From Bacteroidota bacterium (GTDB lineage Bacteria; Bacteroidota; Bacteroidia; B-17B0; Aurantibacillaceae), in the NCBI GenBank assembly GCA_025360565.1, contig JANYBY010000199.1:1-6869 (forward strand): 6,869 nucleotides of DNA, written 5' to 3'. Both the position numbers and the translations under genes were made by a program. How positions within the stretch are numbered: the stretch's first letter is position 1; the number at the start of each line of letters is the position of its first letter. The notes beneath the pieces are model-generated. The model was given only the letters and a program-made list of their open reading frames with translations, did no database searches and was not told the DNA's origin. Shown here piece by piece: positions 1 to 6,389 of the stretch.

Positions 1-154
1 GATCAAAAATATAATCGGTTTCTTTTTTGGGAATTACCAGCGTGTGGCCTTTTTTTAAAGGAGCAATATCAAGAAAAGCGAAAAAATTTTCGTCTTCGGC
101 AATTTTGTAAGAGGGAATTTGTCCGGCAGCTATTTTCGAAAAAACGCTCGCCAT
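1..154 (-). CDS. HIT-family (histidine triad) nucleotide-binding protein, N-terminal part, cut by window edge
   Basis: The frame opens with ATG at 154-152 and runs off the left edge after 51 complete codons. The visible residues read as the N-terminal half of a HIT-domain protein: FSKI near residue 5, IPSYKIAED at 13-21, FAFLDIAPLKKGHTLVIPKK at 25-44. The pattern 'F-x-D-I-x-P...GH-x-LVIPK' is typical of the family. The catalytic His-x-His-x-His triad lies near the C-terminus and is outside the window, so catalytic competence cannot be judged. HIT proteins are small cytoplasmic nucleotide hydrolases or transferases acting on substrates such as nucleoside phosphoramidates; the substrate here is unknown. 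The start lies only 4 bases after the greA stop, so the two genes are almost certainly cotranscribed and perhaps translationally coupled. No Shine-Dalgarno sequence precedes the start. Family assignment is confident; specific function is not. Confidence 0.88.
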   Translation of the reverse strand, partial: MASVFSKIAAGQIPSYKIAEDENFFAFLDIAPLKKGHTLVIPKKETDYIFD

Positions 155-158
155 ATTA

Positions 159-635
159 TCAGATCGAGATTTCTAATATTTCGAAAGTAACTTTACCTGC
201 GGGAATTTGCACATCGGCTTTTTGTCCTACTTTTTTTCCGAGCAAACCTTTTCCGATCGGCGAATCAACCGAAATTTTTCCGAGTTTAAGATCAGCTTCA
301 TTCTCGGCAACCAAAGTGTATTTCATGGTTGCTCCATTCTTAGTGTTTTTTATTTTAACGGTGGTTAAAATACTCACTTTGCTTAGGTCCAGTAAAGTTT
401 CGTCAACCAGTCTGGCGTTGGCAATTACTGTTTTTAATTTGCCTATTCTTACTTCCAATAAAGCTTGGGCTTCGCGTGCGGCATCGTACTCTGCGTTTTC
501 GCTTAAATCGCCTTTATCGCGGGCTTCGGCAACTGCAGCCGTACATTTTTTTCTATCAATGGTTTCGTACTGATGCAATTCCTTTTTCAGCTTTTGCAAA
601 CCTTCTTCCGTATAATACCCAATCTGTTGCGCCAT
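159..635 (-). CDS. greA: Transcription elongation factor GreA
   Basis: This 158-residue protein has the normal GreA length and both GreA domains. The N-terminal coiled coil (about residues 8-78) carries the signature GDLSENAEYDAAREAQ at 42-57. D43 and E46 match the acidic tip residues (D41 and E44 in E. coli GreA) that enter the RNA polymerase secondary channel and help coordinate the catalytic magnesium. The C-terminal FKBP-like domain (about 83-158) contains SPIGKGLLGKKVG at 125-137 and ends in FEILEISI. GreA stimulates RNA polymerase to cleave backtracked nascent RNA and so rescues arrested complexes. The ATG at 635-633 gives the expected N-terminus (GYYTEEGLQKLKKEL); no Shine-Dalgarno sequence is visible, which is usual in Bacteroidota. 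A HIT-family gene follows after 4 bases. Upstream lie a terminator and a promoter candidate, so this gene probably starts its own transcript. Confidence 0.98.
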   Translation of the reverse strand: MAQQIGYYTEEGLQKLKKELHQYETIDRKKCTAAVAEARDKGDLSENAEYDAAREAQALLEVRIGKLKTVIANARLVDETLLDLSKVSILTTVKIKNTKNGATMKYTLVAENEADLKLGKISVDSPIGKGLLGKKVGQKADVQIPAGKVTFEILEISI

Positions 636-653
636 GGTTTCTATGCTTTGAAA

Positions 654-685
654 CGAAATCTATTTATTCCAGTTTAAAAAACAAA
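654..685 (-). promoter_or_regulatory. Candidate Bacteroidota-type promoter for greA
   Basis: Read on the minus strand, TTTG (685-682) is followed after 19 bases by TAGATTTCG (662-654). This resembles the Bacteroidota housekeeping promoter (-33 TTTG, -7 TAnnTTTG); the -7 element fits except that the last G is replaced by C. The predicted start would lie about 10-15 bases before the greA ATG, giving a very short leader. The -33 element overlaps the foot of the upstream terminator hairpin. It is supported by position, because the upstream operon is terminated just before greA, but it is a motif match only. Confidence 0.4.
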
Positions 686-712
686 GAATCCCGATATTCG
701 TCGGGACTCTTT
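676..712 (-). terminator. Intrinsic terminator of the receptor / large exported protein / PorV-Q operon
   Basis: The arms 683-694 and 701-712 pair as a 12-base stem with a six-base loop (695-700). The core is CCCGA against TCGGG. In the minus-strand transcript the single non-Watson-Crick position is a G-U wobble, whereas on the plus strand it would be an A-C mismatch. On the minus strand the hairpin is followed by G and then six U residues (681-676). Hairpin polarity, U-tract and location 27 bases past the PorV/PorQ-like stop codon all indicate termination of minus-strand transcription. Confidence 0.87.
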
Positions 713-738
713 AATATTAACAAAAATAGTAATTTTTT

Positions 739-1806
739 TTATAAATTCATTCTTAAGCCAAACGTGTGCGTTCCGCCAAAAGGATTTGTAAACCTGTAAG
801 AATAATCTAAACCAACGGTTGATTTTTTCTCGTTAAAAGGGATCTCGAAAGTTGCACCTGCGGCAGGGCCTGTAAATACGGTTCTTCTGTCGTTACCGGT
901 AAAAATACCTTTTTCGGTATAAAGACCGCCTCTTAACATTAACATATCTTTCCAGGCGTATTCAATACCGGTTAAAAAGTTATCGTTTGTAAAAGAGTTT
1001 GAGGTAAAAGTTCCGTTCAAAGTTAAACGGTGCTTTTTAGAAACGCCGCTGCTGTCTTTTTGTAAATAAAAATCGTAAGATGCGCCAATGTTTACCAAGG
1101 CAGGTAATTCAAAAGCACCAGAACGGTTGTTTACAGTTAACTCGTAGTTATTACCATATTTTACGCTTGTTTGGCGGCTTAATCCATCTCCGCGGTAAGT
1201 CATTTTTGGCCCCCAGTTTCGTAACGAGATACCTATGTGAATTTGATCGTATTTGCCGGTATGATATTGGATACCCGCATCGATAGCGACACCTTGCGCC
1301 GAAACGTTTGGTATTTGTTCGTTTATTATTTTCACATTAATACCGCCGTAGATATTATCCGAGAACATTTTAGCGTAAGACAAACTAATATTATAAAAAG
1401 TAGGGGTATAAGTTCCTAAACCACCATCGGGCTGATCTTCGGTGGTAATATCAATTTTACCCGCATTGATCGCCACAACGCCAAAACCAATTGTTCCGGT
1501 TTCGCCAACACCTTGTGTTAAACCAAAACTATTAATAAAAATATCGGTGCCTTGCAGCCAATTAGAGCGATTAAAAATAAATTCGGTTTTACGTGTGTAA
1601 GCTGTTCCTGCAACGTTTAAGAACTGAGCTTCGAGCCCGCGTACTTTTGCCGAGTTAGAGCCAACCATACCTGAGTTTCTTGCATACGGATTAATAAGCA
1701 ATTGGCTTGCGCCGGCCTGTCCCGAACGCTCAGGATTACCTGAGTTTGCAGCGGTTGATGCAAGCAACGCCGCTGAAAGTCCTATATATTTTAAATTTGT
1801 TATCAT
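739..1806 (-). CDS. PorV/PorQ-family outer-membrane beta-barrel protein (T9SS-associated type)
   Basis: This 355-residue protein starts with a probable signal peptide (about residues 1-20, hydrophobic core IGLSAALLA, ending STAA). The mature N-terminus carries the PorV/PorQ-type segment AGASQLLINPYARNSGMVGS at 31-50, then GLEAQFLNVAGTAY at 57-70. Other family-like features are the NWGPKMTYRGDGLS block (197-210), the LPALVNIGASYDF strand (234-246) and alternating beta-strand sequence to the C-terminal THTFGLRMNL. These barrels are related to the FadL type. P. gingivalis PorV binds T9SS cargo C-terminal domains and ferries them to the attachment complex; PorQ works with the sortase PorU-type machinery. 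It follows the large exported protein by 21 bases and is the last gene before the terminator, suggesting a cargo-specific partner rather than the core PorV. No Shine-Dalgarno sequence precedes the ATG, only an A-rich stretch. Family assignment is good; the specific role is inferred. Confidence 0.85.
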   Translation of the reverse strand: MITNLKYIGLSAALLASTAANSGNPERSGQAGASQLLINPYARNSGMVGSNSAKVRGLEAQFLNVAGTAYTRKTEFIFNRSNWLQGTDIFINSFGLTQGVGETGTIGFGVVAINAGKIDITTEDQPDGGLGTYTPTFYNISLSYAKMFSDNIYGGINVKIINEQIPNVSAQGVAIDAGIQYHTGKYDQIHIGISLRNWGPKMTYRGDGLSRQTSVKYGNNYELTVNNRSGAFELPALVNIGASYDFYLQKDSSGVSKKHRLTLNGTFTSNSFTNDNFLTGIEYAWKDMLMLRGGLYTEKGIFTGNDRRTVFTGPAAGATFEIPFNEKKSTVGLDYSYRFTNPFGGTHTFGLRMNL

Positions 1807-1827
1807 AAAGATTTTTTCTTTTTTACA

Positions 1828-4800
1828 TTAGTAGTTTTGAACATCTAAAGGACGCATTACACCAAACCATTTTAGAATTTTTTCGCCAATGCCCGGCGCA
1901 TCTATATGGAATATGTATAAACCGCTGGCAACTGTAATGTTGTTTTCGTTTTTAAGATCCCAATCCAAGTAAGAAACACGTCTTGCCTGTTTAGTATCAC
2001 CATCGTAAACAATTTCATCTTCTTGTCCTGAAACATCACGTGTAAAGGTGCGTATAAGGGTTCCGTTCATACTATAGATCCTGATCTTACATTTATTTGG
2101 AAGATTTGTAATTCTCACTCTGTTATCGATCCTTTTAGTTTCGTAGGCGGAAGAACCGTAATAAGGATTTGGTACAACTCTTATTTTATCTAAACCATTT
2201 TTTGCAACATCGGCTTGGTTAAACAAGGTTGCTATTTCATTTGTGTTAAATGAATAGTAAGGGAAGTTGTTGTTTGCAGGCGCAGCTTTAATATGCTGGG
2301 TTAAATTACTAGCGGTTGTTACTGACTGGTACTTATTAAAGTTAGCCGTAGTTTGACTGGTGAAGGTTGATACTCCTGAATAACCGTATCTATATGGTTT
2401 TGCTACATTGATCTGAAACTTAACATCAGACGGCATGTTTGCAGGATCTTTGAATTCGAAACCGCTTCTTACAGTTGGAATAGAAACCCACATAATATCC
2501 CTTTCAACTCCGTTTAATGGATTCATTTGACCATTAGATAAAGAACCTGTGCAATAAAGAGGATTAAAGAAGGTGGTTAATAAACGCATCATACGTTTGC
2601 CGGCATCGTATCTGCCAACGCCATAATCAACACCATCAAGATCTGTTTCCCAATTAAAGATTCCGGTATTTGTAAATTTAGAAGAGATAACATTGCCTGC
2701 AAAAACGTAAACAAAATGTTTACCGCCCATTGCGTATGGGAAAGGAGTATTAACGCCGGAAGTTGGATTCCAAACCATATCGGTTCCGTTATTTTCTTTT
2801 TGATAACTGTCTTCGCCAAAAGCCATATTTAATCTTTCACCGGTTTCAATATTAATTGCATAACCAGGGAACCAACCCATTCCTTTTCCGGAAATATAGT
2901 TTGGATGATCGGTGTTTGTACTCGGCAATGTATCACTTGCGGATGAAGCAACGTTTCCGTTTCTGTCAACCGAACGGTGATTTCTTGGAGAGAAGAAAGG
3001 AGCTTTGCCTTCGCTTAATGAAGATTTTTCCTGCATCTCGAGCACCACACATCTGGTCCATTTACTTTTATCATGTGTATAAACAATTACCGCGCTGCTT
3101 AATTTTCTCATATCGGTATGGCCGCCATCTGCTCCGGCGCCTTCGGTGAAAAGATTAGAGTTAGGTGTTGCACTAAGACCATAATTATTAATGAAATAAG
3201 CATCATTAGCCCAAACCCTGCCGTCAAAAGAGGGACCGCCATAAATTCGTGAAGGAAAACCACCGGCACTTGGGCTTACAGAATAGTAACCTGCACATAA
3301 CATATACGGTGCCCAACCGCCGCCTAATATTTTTCCGAATTGTTTATTCGGATCATAAAATGCCTGCGGTTTTTTATCGGAGGTAAGATTATAATACGCG
3401 TCTTCGTTACCAACAGTTTGATTATTACCAGATAAGATCCAGTTAAAAGGTGAGGTACCATCAACATCCGGAATATTAGCTATCCAATTACTTGTACCAT
3501 TAAATACAGAGTAGCTTGCCCCTAAAAATGTTTCGGTAGCAGCGCCTGTGTAGGTAGAAGATAAAGCACTCTTAAAATCGGTAAAGCTGTTTAAGAATTC
3601 GCCCGGATCGGGAGTTTGTTTTACAACAACAGAAAAACCAAGTTCAGGGAAATAAAATTCGTTACCAACTTTAATGGTTTGGTACAGGGTATCTTTATAC
3701 GCGGACGAAGATGTTGGTGTATTTGTTGCCCAATTTGGTTCGTTAGGGTGGTACACTTTTCCGGTTGTAAGGTTTGTAAGTTCCCAACTCATATTATCCA
3801 CATTTAACGCTGCATTATTTGCTCCGTTACCTGTTAAACCGTTTGTAGAGTTTGCAGCTGCAGATGGCATTGGGTTTAACCAAGTTCTTGGCTGTGATGG
3901 ATTATTGGTGTAGTTAAGCCCATCCGGTGAATCTTTAATACCGGTATGGAAATTTTTATTTATTAATTTAAACCTGAAATCAGCCGGCTTAACATTTAAT
4001 GGATCAACCACTTTTATGCTAATTGGGCCCTGACCGCTTTCGTATTGCGGATCAGCTTTAAAGCCGGTTGCAACAATCTCATCTTCGCTCGCCTGCGTTA
4101 AGGTTAATTTATTTCCGCCATTACCCTGACCTTCAAGTCGTGTAATTTTTGGGCCAAAACCATAAACAGATTGCATAATTGTTCCATCCTTTTCTTCATC
4201 AATTAAATGAGGAATGCCTGCAATTTTTTTAAGTTTTCTTCCTTCCAAAAAAGGACGTTTTTGACCCAAATAATTTGCAGTTTGACTTTGCAGAGGAGAA
4301 ACGTCTTGCGCGTAAGTTAAATAATTATTGTAGGCGTAGGCAGCGGCAATAAAATAGTACGACTTATTATTTACAAGCGCTTTATTTTCGCCTGTTGAAA
4401 AAGCATCCTGTGTTACTCTGAAAGTAGAAGTTATTCCAGCATCAGCACCTTCAACCATAATTTTTGGGGCAAATGTTCCTATAGAATTATCGGGAAGATA
4501 ATTTACTAAGCGGCTTATTCCGTTCTTAACATCGCATTGAAATATTGCATGCGCTTTGCTTTGATCGGTTAAATCGGTTGACGAAACATTTCCATCTCTA
4601 ACCTGATAAACAATGTATCCTTCAAAACGGTAAAACTTATCAGGATTACTTAAAGCCTGAACTGTAGAAGTAGGGTCAGATAAAATAGTGATATCTTCTT
4701 CAGCGTAATCATTATTAAAATATCTAAAATTGTTTGATCCTTTTTGATTGGTTAAATAAATGATCAATTCGTCATTCAATTCTTGAATGGTCATATCCGG

Positions 4801-6369
4801 CGCTTCAGGGCCATCTAATAATTTAAAACAATTATCAAACAAGGCTTGTGCTTTGTCATCGGCCACTTTTAAAAGTTTAACCGACTCAATATTTCCGCCT
4901 TTATTAGGGCTTTGAGCCCAAGGCATACCAAAGGTTACGTAATTTACTGCCCCGGGTTTTAAGGTAAAAGGGCCGGCTGATTGTAAAAAGCGGCGATCGC
5001 CCGGTAAATTACCCGCGTTTTTTTCTGTCCACCCTGTATTGTTCACAGGATCTCCGTCGTAAACAAATTGAGAAGGAGAGCTTCCGCCATAAGCGTTGCC
5101 ACCAACTGTGAATGGAGAACCGTCTTTCCAAAAACCTGTCATATAATTATAATAGTGAATATTAAAATCGGGGTTTGTTGTTTGAGGAGGAAATGCTCCG
5201 TAGTTATTATTGTAGTAAGTGAAACGACTCATTTGAATAGATTCGCCGGGTTCGTCGGTGCCGCTATTTGGTAAACCTGAACCTGCATCCTGATCATTAT
5301 CAATTCCATCGTTTGGATCGGCAAGCGGCCCTCTAAAAAAGTCGCAACCTAATGAAGGCGGAAAATCCTGATACCCATTTACACCCAAAGCTGTTTCATC
5401 AAACACATCGGCATTGTAAATATACCCTAAACCTCTTTTTACATCGCAACCTACATAATCATCTAAGAAATAACCTAGATCGCAATCGTTCCAAATTGTG
5501 AAATACGTTTTGTTCAATTGGAACGATGACCGGTTAAATACCTCGTAACTATAAAAAGTCATGTTATTAATTTCATCGTTGGTTTTAAATTCAAAGGCCT
5601 GCGCACGAACCTCAACACCAATAGGTGTACCTTTTGTTTCGGTATGTACGCCACCATTATCATTAAATACCCAGAACAATGTATAATCGCCGTATAATTT
5701 TGCTTTACAATATCCGAATGCGTCTTTTAATGCCAAATTATTTACATCGTAAGCCGGATAATCTCCGGTTGTAGGGTCATAAAAACCATCGCCGTTTGAA
5801 TCGTAAAATGGTGCTAACATTCTTCCTTGATTTTTACTTACATCGCCATTACCCGGCCATGCAGAAATATTAGAAGTTATACCGCCCTTACCTGCAACAA
5901 ATCTATCAACCTCATCTCTGGTAATTTCATAGATCTGATCGTACCGTGCGCATTCCGCGGGATCTGCTGAAGCATTGGTAGTATCTAAAGGGCCGGGCCA
6001 AAAGTCGATACCGTTTTGACGATAGGTCATTGCAGCAATTTTTAATTGTCCGCCTTGGTCTAAACCGCCCAACCAAACAGAGCCGGCAAAACTTGAGTTA
6101 ACGGCATTTTTAGTATCGAATGTTTTTGGAACAATGTAACGCGCGCTGGTAGCTAGATCCCACCACATATCGCCACCGGTCCAAATAATTGTTCTTACGT
6201 TATTATACGAAATTTCGTGACTCAATTTAGGCGCGGCACAGGCGGCGCTTACTCTTCCATTTAATGGCTGAGTATCATGGCTACCCACATGCTTTTCGCC
6301 TGCTTGCTTTTCTTTTGCCATAAATGGCAGAGTAGCTAAAGCGCTTAATAAAATAATTAATTTTTTCAT
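1828..6369 (-). CDS. Very large exported protein of uncharacterised Bacteroidota family with T9SS-type-A-like C-terminal domain
   Basis: This is a 1513-residue protein of unassigned function. Residues 1-18 form a Sec signal peptide (MKK, then a hydrophobic core, ending FMA); no lipobox cysteine follows, so it is not a lipoprotein. The N-terminal module (about 55-330) holds GGDMWWDL (65-72), FAGSVWLGGLDQGGQLK (94-110), TYRQNGIDFWPGPLD (115-129) and a calcium-loop-like DSNGDGFYD (190-198). A second acidic stretch, DGIDNDQDAG, is at 354-363. A fibronectin-III-like region (about 520-680) includes FEGYIVYQV and YYFIAAAYAY. A later module (about 1158-1225) includes GWFPGYAINIETGERLNMAF. The last 120 residues (from 1392) resemble a type A sorting or FlgD-Ig-like domain: VVPNPYYG (1398-1405), IRIYSMNGTLIRTF (1429-1442), SGLYIFHI (1482-1489). 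Its neighbours are a receptor-like barrel 20 bases upstream and a PorV/PorQ barrel 21 bases downstream, fitting T9SS export to the cell surface. No catalytic motif was recognised. The start is fixed by a strong Shine-Dalgarno sequence. Confidence 0.9.
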   Translation of the reverse strand: MKKLIILLSALATLPFMAKEKQAGEKHVGSHDTQPLNGRVSAACAAPKLSHEISYNNVRTIIWTGGDMWWDLATSARYIVPKTFDTKNAVNSSFAGSVWLGGLDQGGQLKIAAMTYRQNGIDFWPGPLDTTNASADPAECARYDQIYEITRDEVDRFVAGKGGITSNISAWPGNGDVSKNQGRMLAPFYDSNGDGFYDPTTGDYPAYDVNNLALKDAFGYCKAKLYGDYTLFWVFNDNGGVHTETKGTPIGVEVRAQAFEFKTNDEINNMTFYSYEVFNRSSFQLNKTYFTIWNDCDLGYFLDDYVGCDVKRGLGYIYNADVFDETALGVNGYQDFPPSLGCDFFRGPLADPNDGIDNDQDAGSGLPNSGTDEPGESIQMSRFTYYNNNYGAFPPQTTNPDFNIHYYNYMTGFWKDGSPFTVGGNAYGGSSPSQFVYDGDPVNNTGWTEKNAGNLPGDRRFLQSAGPFTLKPGAVNYVTFGMPWAQSPNKGGNIESVKLLKVADDKAQALFDNCFKLLDGPEAPDMTIQELNDELIIYLTNQKGSNNFRYFNNDYAEEDITILSDPTSTVQALSNPDKFYRFEGYIVYQVRDGNVSSTDLTDQSKAHAIFQCDVKNGISRLVNYLPDNSIGTFAPKIMVEGADAGITSTFRVTQDAFSTGENKALVNNKSYYFIAAAYAYNNYLTYAQDVSPLQSQTANYLGQKRPFLEGRKLKKIAGIPHLIDEEKDGTIMQSVYGFGPKITRLEGQGNGGNKLTLTQASEDEIVATGFKADPQYESGQGPISIKVVDPLNVKPADFRFKLINKNFHTGIKDSPDGLNYTNNPSQPRTWLNPMPSAAANSTNGLTGNGANNAALNVDNMSWELTNLTTGKVYHPNEPNWATNTPTSSSAYKDTLYQTIKVGNEFYFPELGFSVVVKQTPDPGEFLNSFTDFKSALSSTYTGAATETFLGASYSVFNGTSNWIANIPDVDGTSPFNWILSGNNQTVGNEDAYYNLTSDKKPQAFYDPNKQFGKILGGGWAPYMLCAGYYSVSPSAGGFPSRIYGGPSFDGRVWANDAYFINNYGLSATPNSNLFTEGAGADGGHTDMRKLSSAVIVYTHDKSKWTRCVVLEMQEKSSLSEGKAPFFSPRNHRSVDRNGNVASSASDTLPSTNTDHPNYISGKGMGWFPGYAINIETGERLNMAFGEDSYQKENNGTDMVWNPTSGVNTPFPYAMGGKHFVYVFAGNVISSKFTNTGIFNWETDLDGVDYGVGRYDAGKRMMRLLTTFFNPLYCTGSLSNGQMNPLNGVERDIMWVSIPTVRSGFEFKDPANMPSDVKFQINVAKPYRYGYSGVSTFTSQTTANFNKYQSVTTASNLTQHIKAAPANNNFPYYSFNTNEIATLFNQADVAKNGLDKIRVVPNPYYGSSAYETKRIDNRVRITNLPNKCKIRIYSMNGTLIRTFTRDVSGQEDEIVYDGDTKQARRVSYLDWDLKNENNITVASGLYIFHIDAPGIGEKILKWFGVMRPLDVQNY

Positions 6370-6377
6370 ATTAAATT

Positions 6378-6385
6378 CCTCCTTT
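6378..6385 (-). promoter_or_regulatory. Strong Shine-Dalgarno sequence before the large exported protein
   Basis: The minus strand reads AAAGGAGG, followed by an 8-base spacer and the ATG at 6369. It lies entirely inside the 20-base gap after the upstream barrel gene's stop codon. It is a near-perfect anti-Shine-Dalgarno match at optimal distance and fixes the start. The other three starts in the window (1806, 635, 154) have no comparable sequence, so this site stands out for a Bacteroidota genome. Confidence 0.88.
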
Positions 6386-6389
6386 ATTA

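Noticed and set aside
683..712. Hairpin as a plus-strand or bidirectional terminator
   Set aside because: On the plus strand the stem has an A-C mismatch, no T-run follows, and no plus-strand gene ends there.
316..799. Plus-strand frames of 85 and 107 codons over greA and its upstream region
   Set aside because: They lie antisense to greA or cross the terminator, have biased non-protein-like composition and match no family I recognise.
1807..1827. Separate promoter or terminator between the large gene and the PorV/PorQ-like gene
   Set aside because: The 21-base A/T-rich gap has no hairpin and is too short for both promoter elements; cotranscription is simpler.
2589..5274. Short frames on both strands inside the 1513-residue gene
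   Set aside because: They are shadows of one long, uninterrupted reading frame with family-like motifs; none has a credible start context or domain.
6280..6369. Large protein as a SusD-like surface lipoprotein paired with the receptor
   Set aside because: The signal peptide ends in FMA-K with no lipobox cysteine, the first cysteine is at residue 44, and the protein is far longer than SusD with no SusD-like segments seen.
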